This document shows positions 29,044 to 38,084 of a DNA stretch of 64,000 nt, piece after piece (positions within the stretch are counted from its first letter, which is position 1; every line of letters begins with the position of its first letter). The notes under the pieces were generated by a model, which had not been told where the DNA came from, did not search any database, and worked only from the letters and a program-made list of their open reading frames with translations. The DNA is from Planctomycetota bacterium (GTDB lineage Bacteria > Planctomycetota > SZUA-567 > JAFGGJ01). A program made the translations under genes and the position numbers. Location of the stretch: contig JAFGGJ010000022.1 in the NCBI GenBank assembly GCA_016930595.1, forward strand, positions 1 to 64,000, in the 5' to 3' direction.

Positions 29044-29661
29044 TCAGAGATTGCGGAGGGTTTTTTCCACCATGTCGGGTTCGTGGGACGGCTGCGTGTC
29101 GCCGATGTCCATTTCGGCGTGTCCCGCCTCATCAAGGACCTTGCCTGCGACGAACACGGGCACGTCGGCGCGGAGAGCCACCGCCAGGCCGTCGGACGGG
29201 CGGGTGTCGACCGAGGCCTGCCTGCCGTCGGCGGTGGCGAGGTACAGGGTGCCGAGGAACACGTCGTCTTCGAATTTTTCTATTACCAGTTTTTCGACGT
29301 GCGCTCCGAGAGCGTGGGTGACCCGCGTGACGAGGTCGTGCGTCAGCGGCCGGGGCGTATACTGCCTGCGGGTTCCAAGGTCGATGGCCCGGGCTTCGCA
29401 GATGCCGATGCCCATTATGAGATAAGGCTTGGCATGGCCGCCTGCCTTGAGGATTACGACGGCTTCGTTGTCGTTGGAATAGAGCAGTTCTTCAATCCGT
29501 GCGGGGAAGAGTTCGCCGGCCGTGTCGCCGGTGCCGTGGCGAGTCGGCCGGGCGGCATGTCCTGCGTTCAGACGCCGCACCGCCCCGGTGTAACCGAGCA
29601 GCGCCAGCACCGAGCCGAGGAAGACGAAGCCTATGACAAACCTTGTAACGTGCGCATTCAT
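29044..29661 (-). CDS. Bifunctional nuclease (BFN/DUF151) family protein with N-terminal TM
   Basis: VVILKAGGHAKPYLIMGIGICEARAIDLG....RPLTHDLVTRVTHALGAHVEKLVIEKFEDDVFLGTLYL...VDTRPSDGLAVALRADVPVFVAGKVLDEAG. Confidence 0.85.
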   Translation of the reverse strand: MNAHVTRFVIGFVFLGSVLALLGYTGAVRRLNAGHAARPTRHGTGDTAGELFPARIEELLYSNDNEAVVILKAGGHAKPYLIMGIGICEARAIDLGTRRQYTPRPLTHDLVTRVTHALGAHVEKLVIEKFEDDVFLGTLYLATADGRQASVDTRPSDGLAVALRADVPVFVAGKVLDEAGHAEMDIGDTQPSHEPDMVEKTLRNL

Positions 29662-29700
29662 GCCGATGCCCCCAGTTCCCATGCCGGCTGGGACCGTTCG

Positions 29701-31350
29701 TCAGTCCCCGGATTCATACAGGCTGTTCACGTCCACTACGATGGTCCTGGCGGCCAGATCTCCCAGCCGCTGCCACTTTTCCGTAAGCGCCACAAGCATT
29801 ATGCCGACGGCCCCGTTGAACATGGCGTCTACAAGGAGGAGCAGGTTCCTGAGAAATCCATGTCCGATGCCGCAAGGCTCAAGTTTCAGGTTCACCACCT
29901 TTATGCCCAGCAGGTATTTCCCCGGCGTCCTGCCCGAAACGCCTTCCATGAGGCTGAAGACTATGAATACGACGAACATCCAGAAGACGCCCAGCATCAT
30001 GAAGAGAGCCATGAGCATGAATTTCTTCGGGGCGAACTCGTCGGCGTTGAACATGCCGTTCCAGATATAGATGCCGCCGACCAGAAGGGGGGCCGCCATT
30101 ATCAGGTAATCCACCAGCTTGGCGAGGCCGCGCGGCCAGAGGCCCGCGTACCTGACGCTTCTGTCGCCGCAGGCGTATTCCTGCAGGCGGTGTTTAGTCA
30201 TCAGCGCTCCCAGGATATAGACGACGGCCAGCAGGATTGCAAAGGCGGACAGGTTGGGAACGATGGTCACGTACTTGAAGGAGTCGCCGAACGGCATGAG
30301 CCCGCCCCGGCCGATGCGGGAAGCAGCGGTCTGGGAGCCGTTTTCAAAGACGCGCACTTTTGCCGACCACGGCATCATCGACGTCAGGAGCAGGAATTGA
30401 TCCTTTCCCGGAATGCCGCAGGCGCCGATCCGCTCGGCGAAGCCCAGAGGGTGCGTGAAATAACCTTCCCACGCGTCGTTTTCACGGACAAGCCCGACCA
30501 CGGTGCTGCCGTTATTATCGCGCTGCAGGTACATGAAAACCAGCCTGCCGTTGACGTCGATGGCCGACCAGCCCTGCCCGGCAGGCCCGACCGGCAGCCA
30601 GGGTTTCTTTTCGGCGAGTTCCGCCAGTTCGGGCAGGCCGCTGCAGCTGTAGACCCGGCCTTCCATCTCGGCGAAAACATGGATGTCCGGGCCCGAATTC
30701 ACGATCAACACGTCGTAGTACTGCCAGCCGTCCGCCCGGTCCGAGGACAGGTCGAGCCAAACGGCTTCCTGCCAGTCGCCGTCGATCAACTGTTTGACGA
30801 CATGGCCTTCCTGCATCCGTTCCAGCACGGCGGGAGCGTTCTGATACATGAAAGGCCTGCCGATGTCGCCGAGGACGGCTGCATCCGTCCTGACCAGTTT
30901 GCCTTCACTGCAGTAGGCGACGCCGGAAGAGGATATGATCCAGAGACGTTCGCGGTCGGGCAGCAGCCAGGCGCCGGGCAGGTTGACGGACATGTCGTCA
31001 TCAACGGGCGGTGCCGCTTCGCCCGGCACAATACTTTTGAGGTGTCCCGTGACGGGTATCGGACCGTCGTGGGGCATGCCTGGGCCGAACGCCATGTCCA
31101 TGGTTTCTTCAATATACCAGAGCCTGTCGTTCCAGACGGCGGTCTTGTCGATACCCAGGACGCTGAAATCGACAAAAGTGCCGCTGAACATCCCCGGCAT
31201 GAAGACCAGCATCATCACGAACGGCACCACCATCTGTATGAAAACGTAGCCGCCGCCGACAAGCACCGTTATGAGAAGGAACCTGTCCTTGGCTTTCTTG
31301 GATGAATACCCTTTGAATTCATTCGGGGGATTCGCGTCGGTGTTCCCCAT
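29701..31350 (-). CDS. RDD-domain membrane protein with large N-terminal ectodomain
   Basis: YAGLWPRGLAKLVDYLIMAAPLLVGG...GRTPGKYLLGIKVVN..GDLAARTIVVD RDD pattern. Confidence 0.75.
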   Translation of the reverse strand: MGNTDANPPNEFKGYSSKKAKDRFLLITVLVGGGYVFIQMVVPFVMMLVFMPGMFSGTFVDFSVLGIDKTAVWNDRLWYIEETMDMAFGPGMPHDGPIPVTGHLKSIVPGEAAPPVDDDMSVNLPGAWLLPDRERLWIISSSGVAYCSEGKLVRTDAAVLGDIGRPFMYQNAPAVLERMQEGHVVKQLIDGDWQEAVWLDLSSDRADGWQYYDVLIVNSGPDIHVFAEMEGRVYSCSGLPELAELAEKKPWLPVGPAGQGWSAIDVNGRLVFMYLQRDNNGSTVVGLVRENDAWEGYFTHPLGFAERIGACGIPGKDQFLLLTSMMPWSAKVRVFENGSQTAASRIGRGGLMPFGDSFKYVTIVPNLSAFAILLAVVYILGALMTKHRLQEYACGDRSVRYAGLWPRGLAKLVDYLIMAAPLLVGGIYIWNGMFNADEFAPKKFMLMALFMMLGVFWMFVVFIVFSLMEGVSGRTPGKYLLGIKVVNLKLEPCGIGHGFLRNLLLLVDAMFNGAVGIMLVALTEKWQRLGDLAARTIVVDVNSLYESGD

Positions 31351-31456
31351 TCCATCTCCCTTCGTGCGTGGCTGAAACATACGGCACTGCCGCGCCTCGC
31401 TTCATGCGTTCCACCTGTTATCATACAACGCGGCGCAGCGGTGGACATGGGGAAAA

Positions 31457-33700
31457 ATGCCTGAAAAGAACAAAGACCTGTTGCTGCTTGCGGCGGCGGC
31501 GGGGGCGAGTTCCATGCTCCAGGTGTTGTTTCTCCGCGGCCTGATGGCCGTGGGAGGCGGGAACGAGCTTTTTCTGGGAGTTCTTCTTGCGGCGCTCCTG
31601 GCGTGGCTGGCCGCGGGGTCGGCGATTTTCAAGCGGTTCAACAGGCCGTCCAGCCCGGTCCCGTTGCAGGTTGCCTATGCCGCGGCGTGCCTGCTTGAGC
31701 TCGCGGCGCTCAGGTATATAGGCGTCCCGTTGCGACTGGGGGTGTCGGTTTTCGGAACGGCGCTGGTGCCCGGCGAGACGATCCCGCTTGTCCCGGCGAT
31801 GACGACAGCCCTGCTGATAGGAGCACCTTCCGGCGTGATACTGGGGATGCTTTTCCCGCTGGTGGTATCGCGTTCGGCTGAAAGGCAGGGCGCCGTCGGC
31901 ACGGCATACGCCTGGGATGCGGCGGGGCACGTCGGCGGTTTTCTTTTCATAACCGCCGGGCTCGTGCTGGGCATGAAGGATACGTTCTTCATGATACTGG
32001 TGCCGGTGGTTATCCTGGCGGCGCTCCCTTCACGCCGGTGGCTGAAGGCTGTGGCTATCTGCGGAGGGGCGGCGGCGGCCCTGTTGCTCGCCGGTCCGTT
32101 GGAAAGGCTGACGGGCGACCGTGGCGGCCTGCTGCCGGGGCGGCCGTTCGAGACAAGGAATTCGCCTGCAAGGGAAATCGCCTTGATAGGCACGCCGAGC
32201 GAGTATTCAGTCTATTCCGGGGGCGGTCGGGTGACGTGCTGGCCGCCTTCCGGCATTTATCCGCACATCCGGCTGGGCGTCATGGCGGCGGGAGCAGGTC
32301 CCGGCCTGATGCTGACCGAAGACTTCGGTGCGCTGAAAGCGGCCCTGTCGCCTGCTTCGGTACTGCCGGCTGAAGCCGAAGCGGGGGCCACGCTCCCGAG
32401 GTATTCAGGCGGTCCGTCTTCATGGACCGCGGCGTCTCCCGACATGGCGCTCCGCCGGTTGCTTGAGGACGCCGTATTCAGGGCGGTTCCCGGGCATGAG
32501 AGGCATCTGTACCCCGTGACGGCCAGCGTATCCGGCGACCCGTTTCGGACAGTGCGCAGAATCCGCCCATCCAGTCTTTCCTTTGTGTACGCGGACCTGC
32601 CCGACGTGCTCAGCATAGCGGCCAACCGGTACTACACGGCGGAATTCCAGGAAACGCTTTCCGCCAGGTTGGCCGGCGACGGTATTGCCGTAGAGTTCTT
32701 CCCGGTGGTTTCCGGGGGGCTTGCCGGGGTTTCGAAGTCCCTTGTGTGCAAGGTGCATTCCACGTTGACGGCGGCGTTCGGCGAACACGTCGCTTTCCAT
32801 GCGGATGACGGCGTCATATATTTCCTGTCAAACGGTCCCGGCCTTAGGGCACGCCTCGATACGGCCGCGGCGAAGGCGCTTGTATCCGATTTCGACGATC
32901 TGAAGGCCGCCGGAGTGTGGGCGGGCCTCGAACGCCACGACGAGACGCGGTTTTTCCTGGAAGCTCTTCCACGCAGTCACGTTGAATCCATCCACCATCC
33001 GGCTGCGTTCATCGAACGGCTTCGCGTCGAAGAAGCCTTCCATTCATCCCGCCCTGCCGCTTCGACAGGGGAGGATTCCCGGCTGCCGTGGGTTCTAGCC
33101 GGCGTGCCGCTGCTTGCCGCCGTTGCCGCAGCCGCGGCGGGACTGGTGTTCGGCAGGCCGGCGCTGTTCGTATCGGCCGATGCCGCCGCCACGGGTCTAA
33201 CGGGAATGGGGGTGGAAGTGGTAGTGCTGTTCGCCTACCAGGCAAGCCGCGGCATGATGTACGTCTTCACGGCGTTGGTCATTGCGGCGTTCATGTGCGG
33301 TTTTCATGCGGGTTCACGACATGCCGTTTCGGTGGAACGTTCGTCCAGGCGAACGGGATTTGCCCCATGGTATCCGGCTGCAGCGGCTGCTGCCGCCCTG
33401 GTTTACGTGTACGCTCTGCCCGGAATAGCGTGGCTGAACGAAGCGCTTGTTGCAGCGGGTATGCTCCTGGCCGGCTGGGCCTGCGGCATGAACCTGTCGC
33501 TGCTGCCGGCGCGCGACCCTTCTCCGACCGGCGCCGCCGCCGCCCGTATCGCCGCGGCCGACAGCATGGGCGGGGCGGCGGGAGCGCTTCTAACGGCGCT
33601 TGTTCTTGTTCCGCTGCTGGGGCTGCCTGGAGCGCTCATATATATTGTCGCGCTGAAAATGCTGACGGCCGTGCCGCTCAGCTTTCGGCCGCGTCAGTAA
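31457..33700 (+). CDS. Polytopic membrane protein resembling the membrane portion of fused spermidine-synthase-like proteins
   Basis: SSMLQVLFLRGLMAVGGGNELFLGVLLAALLAWLAAGSAIF; multiple TM segments at both ends, soluble middle. Confidence 0.55.
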   Translation: MPEKNKDLLLLAAAAGASSMLQVLFLRGLMAVGGGNELFLGVLLAALLAWLAAGSAIFKRFNRPSSPVPLQVAYAAACLLELAALRYIGVPLRLGVSVFGTALVPGETIPLVPAMTTALLIGAPSGVILGMLFPLVVSRSAERQGAVGTAYAWDAAGHVGGFLFITAGLVLGMKDTFFMILVPVVILAALPSRRWLKAVAICGGAAAALLLAGPLERLTGDRGGLLPGRPFETRNSPAREIALIGTPSEYSVYSGGGRVTCWPPSGIYPHIRLGVMAAGAGPGLMLTEDFGALKAALSPASVLPAEAEAGATLPRYSGGPSSWTAASPDMALRRLLEDAVFRAVPGHERHLYPVTASVSGDPFRTVRRIRPSSLSFVYADLPDVLSIAANRYYTAEFQETLSARLAGDGIAVEFFPVVSGGLAGVSKSLVCKVHSTLTAAFGEHVAFHADDGVIYFLSNGPGLRARLDTAAAKALVSDFDDLKAAGVWAGLERHDETRFFLEALPRSHVESIHHPAAFIERLRVEEAFHSSRPAASTGEDSRLPWVLAGVPLLAAVAAAAAGLVFGRPALFVSADAAATGLTGMGVEVVVLFAYQASRGMMYVFTALVIAAFMCGFHAGSRHAVSVERSSRRTGFAPWYPAAAAAAALVYVYALPGIAWLNEALVAAGMLLAGWACGMNLSLLPARDPSPTGAAAARIAAADSMGGAAGALLTALVLVPLLGLPGALIYIVALKMLTAVPLSFRPRQ

Positions 33701-34629
33701 GCGGTTGCCGCCAGGTCCCTGAAATACGTCCATTCGACGGTGCGCCCGAACGTGCCGTTTATCCGGCGGAAGGCTTCTTCGAGCCCGTGGAGGCCGGCGC
33801 GGCGGTTTTCCGAGTACAGGGACTGCCAGTGAGTGACCATGACGAGGGGCATACCCATGTCGTGGAGTTCTTTCAGGCGGCCCGATTTGCCGTTTTCCGT
33901 GAGCCATTCGTCCACAGAGCGCATGGCGATGGTTTCGGCGGAACGGCGGGTCTTCTGATCCTGGGTCTTCCAGAAAGGATCGCCTGTATGGCCTGGTACG
34001 GTCGCGACCTTGATGCCGGTCTTTTCATCCTGCCATGCGATCCACGGCCAGCGAGCTTTCCGGCCGTGCAGAATGTGCAGGAAGTACCACGCGCGCTTTT
34101 TCCTGTAGACCCGGTTGAAGGCCCGCCCGATGGCTTCGGCGTATTTTTCTTCGACCGGGCGGCCGGTCGCCCATGGAGACGTTACTCCCCCGGCGGGTAT
34201 GCCGGCGCTGTTCATGATGCGGAACCCGTAAGCGATGTAGTCGGTGAGTTCTTCCACGGTGGCGCGCCGGACGTATTCGTCTTCGTTGACGTGCATGAGC
34301 CGGTCGGATTTGATGTCGTAAGCGGCCTGGTGGGTGAGCAGCTCGATGGTGACGTCAAAGAGCGGAGAGATCTTTTCCCGGACGGTCCGGACGAACCCCT
34401 TGCGGAGTTTTTCCGGCACGTAGCTCAGTTTTTCATCGATGCGCCCGGTGCCGGAGGGCATCGGCATAACGCTGAATTTGCCCCGGACGCCGTGTTTCCG
34501 GCAGACCTCGGCGAACTGGGCGGTGAAGTCGTTGGGGATGAGCATTTCGTGTTCGTGCATCGGATCCAGCCAGTACGGCGGATTGATGCAGGAACCGTCA
34601 TCGATTATGAGCGAAACGGGCAACGGCAT
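33694..34629 (-). CDS. Polysaccharide-deacetylase-like (NodB-fold) protein
   Basis: LPVSLIIDDGSCINPP N-terminus, RKHGVRGKFSVMP, TIELLTHQ, VMVTHWQSLYS; convergent 7-nt overlap with the plus-strand neighbour. Confidence 0.5.
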   Translation of the reverse strand: MPLPVSLIIDDGSCINPPYWLDPMHEHEMLIPNDFTAQFAEVCRKHGVRGKFSVMPMPSGTGRIDEKLSYVPEKLRKGFVRTVREKISPLFDVTIELLTHQAAYDIKSDRLMHVNEDEYVRRATVEELTDYIAYGFRIMNSAGIPAGGVTSPWATGRPVEEKYAEAIGRAFNRVYRKKRAWYFLHILHGRKARWPWIAWQDEKTGIKVATVPGHTGDPFWKTQDQKTRRSAETIAMRSVDEWLTENGKSGRLKELHDMGMPLVMVTHWQSLYSENRRAGLHGLEEAFRRINGTFGRTVEWTYFRDLAATAY

Positions 34630-34657
34630 ATCAGGGCCTCCTGTACGGGGCGAATTT

Positions 34658-35044
34658 CTATTCTACACGCCGGGGAGTATCCGTCGTTACGCGTATTTCA
34701 TCTACGGGGCACCAGTTCTGCAGGCCCTTGACGACTTCCGGATTGGTGCAGAGGGACATGCTCATGATCCTGTTGTCGCCGTGGAGGTCATATGCAATGC
34801 TGAGCGGACGGTTGCCGGGCAGTTCGACGCCCAGGAGTTCCTGGCCTTCCGGCGGCATCATGTCAAAGCCGGATTCCGTGGCGCCGTTCGCCGCCAGGAT
34901 TCGCCTCGCGTTTTCAAGAGGCATGCCGATCCTGATGGTATCCGCGGCTTTTGCCTCAGTGTCGGCCGGGGCCTGCTGCTGCGGCGGTTTGCTGCATCCA
35001 CAAACAAGCACCGCGACAAGTGCCATAACCAAGGTCTGTTTCAT
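34658..35044 (-). CDS. Small uncharacterised lipoprotein
   Basis: MKQTLVMALVAVLVCGCSK lipobox. Confidence 0.65.
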   Translation of the reverse strand: MKQTLVMALVAVLVCGCSKPPQQQAPADTEAKAADTIRIGMPLENARRILAANGATESGFDMMPPEGQELLGVELPGNRPLSIAYDLHGDNRIMSMSLCTNPEVVKGLQNWCPVDEIRVTTDTPRRVE

Positions 35045-35149
35045 GCCGTTCCCTCCGTGCTCCGAACCCGCACGTTCCCAGTATGCCCGTTATGCCGCCC
35101 GGCGCAACCGTCTGACCGGGATGCTGTGCGGACGGTATGCGTGAACGCC

Positions 35150-35178
35150 TTGTCCCGGGCGGACGGAGGCGCTATAAT
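35150..35178 (+). promoter_or_regulatory. sigma70-type promoter TTGTCC-17-TATAAT
   Basis: -35 at 35150-35155, -10 at 35173-35178 upstream of SDR gene. Confidence 0.65.
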
Positions 35179-35248
35179 CGGCCCCGTTGCGGATACGGCG
35201 AAGAGATTTGCTCTGCCGAAAACAGCGTGAAAGACGGAAGGAGTTGCC

Positions 35249-36085
35249 ATGTGCCTGGACGGCATTCTGAACGACCTGTTTGAGATAGACGGCGAAGTAG
35301 CTGCGGTGACCGGCGGCGGCGGGGTGCTTTGCGGCGCCATGGCCCGCGGTCTCGGGGCTGCCGGGATCAAGGTCGCGGTGCTCGACATTGCGGAAGACGC
35401 TGCGCAGAAGGTCGCCGATGAAATCAATGAGCACGGAGGTACGGCCAGGGCTTACAAGATGAACGTGCTCGACAAGGACGATATAACCAGAGTCGCCGCG
35501 CAGATCGAAAAGGATCTCGGTCCCGTCGACATACTCGTGAACGGGGCGGGCGGCAACAGCGCCAAGGCCACCACGGGCCCCGACAAGGAGTTTTTTGACC
35601 TGCCCAAGGACGGGTTCGAATGGGTGTTCGCGCTGAATTTCATGGGCACGGTCCTCCCGACGCAGGTGTTTGCCAGGGGCATGGCCGAACGGAAGAAGGG
35701 CCTGGTGGTGAACATATCGTCGATGAACGCCATCCGGCCGCTGACCAAGATACCGGCGTATTCGGCCGCCAAGGCGGCGATCTCGAACTTTACGCAATGG
35801 CTGGCCGTGCATATCAACCAGAACTATTCCAGGGACATACGGGTGAATGCCATCGCCCCGGGGTTTTTCGTGACCGCCCAGAACAAGTTCCTGCTCATAG
35901 ACGAGAAGACCGGCGAACTCACGCCCCGCGGCAAGACCATCATCGACCACACTCCGATGGGGAAGTTCGGCGAACCGGAAGACCTCCTCAGCACGTTGAT
36001 ATGGATGCTGGCCCGCGGCTCGCGCCTGATCAACGGGACGGTGATACCGGTGGACGGAGGTTTCAGCGCGTTCAGCGGGGTCTGA
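35249..36085 (+). CDS. Short-chain dehydrogenase/reductase (mannonate oxidoreductase-like)
   Basis: VTGGGGVLCGAMARGLGAAG, NGAGGN, ISSMNAIRPLTKIPAYSAAKAAI, NAIAPGFFVT, PVDGGFSAFSGV. Confidence 0.85.
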   Translation: MCLDGILNDLFEIDGEVAAVTGGGGVLCGAMARGLGAAGIKVAVLDIAEDAAQKVADEINEHGGTARAYKMNVLDKDDITRVAAQIEKDLGPVDILVNGAGGNSAKATTGPDKEFFDLPKDGFEWVFALNFMGTVLPTQVFARGMAERKKGLVVNISSMNAIRPLTKIPAYSAAKAAISNFTQWLAVHINQNYSRDIRVNAIAPGFFVTAQNKFLLIDEKTGELTPRGKTIIDHTPMGKFGEPEDLLSTLIWMLARGSRLINGTVIPVDGGFSAFSGV

Positions 36086-36177
36086 TGCGCGCTCTGCCGC
36101 TCCTGTTCCGGGTGGTGCTGATACGGGCGTCCTCGGCGCCGGCCGGGGGGGAAATGCCGTCCCGGCGTATTGAATTC

Positions 36178-36206
36178 TTGACTTGGCGGCGGGCAATGCA
36201 TAGAAT
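36178..36206 (+). promoter_or_regulatory. sigma70-type promoter TTGACT-17-TAGAAT
   Basis: -35 at 36178-36183, -10 at 36201-36206. Confidence 0.7.
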
Positions 36207-36248
36207 AACCTCAGGTCTGGGGAAGAACGACCATAAGGGAGGATAGCC

Positions 36249-36902
36249 ATGGCGCCGAAATTCTGTCAATCGTGTGGAGCAGCCTTGCCTGAAGGGGCCG
36301 CCGCGTGTCCCCAGTGCGGACAGGCAGTTCAGCCTCCGGCCGCCAGGCCGGCGGGGGTACCTCAAAGACCGGCCGGGCCGATTCCTAAACCGAGTTCGGG
36401 CCTGGCGACGGCCAGCGGCGTGCTGATGATCGTCGCGAACCTGTTTGCTTTCCTGATGGTGATAGCGGTTATTGCATCGGGCAGGCATCTGAGTAACGAC
36501 GAGGCCGTTGTTGTGGGACTGGCCACGATGGCGTGGATGATGGCCGGCATTGCCGCCCTGATAGTGTATCTCATATGGATGTACAAGACCTGGGATGCCG
36601 TCCCGGAACAGTACCGCGGCGGCACTTCGCCGGGGAAAGCGATCGGTTTCCTGTTCATCCCGTTCTACAACCTGTACTGGATATTCAGGGCGGTTGCAGG
36701 GTTGTCCAAGTCGATACAGCGCGCGCTGCTGGCGCAGAACCCTCAGAGCACTGACGGGGCCGGATTCGGCATAGGGCTTGCCGCGTGCATCATGAGCGTG
36801 ATACCGTACGTCAACATGCTTGCGTTCATACTCCTGGTGATCTGGGTATTCATGGTGAACGGCGCCAAGAACCGGATGCTTAAGGGCCTTAAGCAAGGCT
36901 GA
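36249..36902 (+). CDS. Zinc-ribbon membrane protein
   Basis: KFCQSCGAALPEGAAACPQCGQ zinc ribbon plus several TM segments. Confidence 0.8.
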   Translation: MAPKFCQSCGAALPEGAAACPQCGQAVQPPAARPAGVPQRPAGPIPKPSSGLATASGVLMIVANLFAFLMVIAVIASGRHLSNDEAVVVGLATMAWMMAGIAALIVYLIWMYKTWDAVPEQYRGGTSPGKAIGFLFIPFYNLYWIFRAVAGLSKSIQRALLAQNPQSTDGAGFGIGLAACIMSVIPYVNMLAFILLVIWVFMVNGAKNRMLKGLKQG

Positions 36903-36946
36903 CGGTTCCGGCGAAGCACCGGGGCGCGGACTGAAAAGGAACACGG

Positions 36947-38023
36947 GTGAACGTCAAGAGAACCGTCCGTCGTTGGGGAACGTTCATCGTGAACCATCCG
37001 GCGCTTTCCGTGCTGGTGTTGCTGGCAGTTGCGTATGTATTCACCATCGGCGTGATAATGCACTACGACCAGGTGGGGCTGGGGAGGGCTCTTATCAAGG
37101 GGCTGCCGGCGTTCCTGGGGGAACTGGGGGAACCGGAAAGCGGTTCGACGCTGGTGCAGGCTTCGATAATAGCCTCGCTTTTTATCAGCCTGGCGTTTCT
37201 GACGGTGATCACGGCGGCCATCACGACGTCTTTTGTGGAGTTCTGCCGGAAGGGAGGCAGGGTTTTGAGCAAGGTGAATCTGTCTAACCACCTGGTGGTA
37301 TGCGGGTGGAACTTCCAGGGGCACAAGATTATTCATGAGCTCCTTTCGGCGGACCCTGACAAGGACATCGTGGTGCTTGCAAAGAACGAGCACCGGCCTT
37401 TGCCGGATGAAAGGATAATCTATATAAGCGGGGACCCGACGCAGGACAGCGATCTGCTGCGCGCCGGCGTGGACCATGCCGAAAGCGTGATAATACTGTC
37501 GGACCTGACGAAGGGCGCCAACGACGCCGACGCCGAAGCGCTGATGATTACTCTTGCCGTGGAAACGCTCAACCGCGCCGCGTACACCAGCGTACAGGTG
37601 CTGAGTGCGGCCAACCGCGTGCACCTGGAACGGGCGCACGCGGATGAAATCATTTGCCTGGACCAGATGGGCGGGAGCCTGGTGGTGGCGTCGGCCCTGA
37701 ACCACGGGGTGTCGTACGCCCTGACGGAACTGTTGACGTTCGATTTCGGCAGCGAGTTCTACCGTTATGACAAGCCGCTGTCGCACCAGATAGAAGGCAT
37801 GGAATTCCGCGAAGCCGTAAAAACGCTGGTGGCGAAAGGCATAATACTTTTCGGTTTTGAGACGGACGTGTCGGACCAGTTGAAAGAGGAACTCAAAGAG
37901 GATATCCTGCAGGCGCGCGGCGACGCCGACCGCGTGATAGTGGTGAATCCGGTGGGGAACTACAAGCTGCGCCAGGGAGACGCACTGTTCATCATCGCCG
38001 AAGAAATGCCGGAGGCGATATAG
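36947..38023 (+). CDS. Ion-channel-like membrane protein with TrkA-N (RCK) domain
   Basis: Two TM segments; NHLVVCGWNFQGHKIIHELL....DERIIYISGDPTQDSDLLRAGVDHAESVIILSD RCK pattern; GTG start. Confidence 0.75.
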   Translation: MNVKRTVRRWGTFIVNHPALSVLVLLAVAYVFTIGVIMHYDQVGLGRALIKGLPAFLGELGEPESGSTLVQASIIASLFISLAFLTVITAAITTSFVEFCRKGGRVLSKVNLSNHLVVCGWNFQGHKIIHELLSADPDKDIVVLAKNEHRPLPDERIIYISGDPTQDSDLLRAGVDHAESVIILSDLTKGANDADAEALMITLAVETLNRAAYTSVQVLSAANRVHLERAHADEIICLDQMGGSLVVASALNHGVSYALTELLTFDFGSEFYRYDKPLSHQIEGMEFREAVKTLVAKGIILFGFETDVSDQLKEELKEDILQARGDADRVIVVNPVGNYKLRQGDALFIIAEEMPEAI

Positions 38024-38084
38024 GCGTGGCCGGGGCTAAGAGGTTTTCCCGGACAGTCTGAGCGGAATGCAGGAGATTGGGCCG

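Noticed and set aside
29083-31305. 740-aa plus-strand ORF
   Set aside because: Antisense to the BFN and RDD genes, which have clear family motifs; His/Asp-rich low-quality translation.
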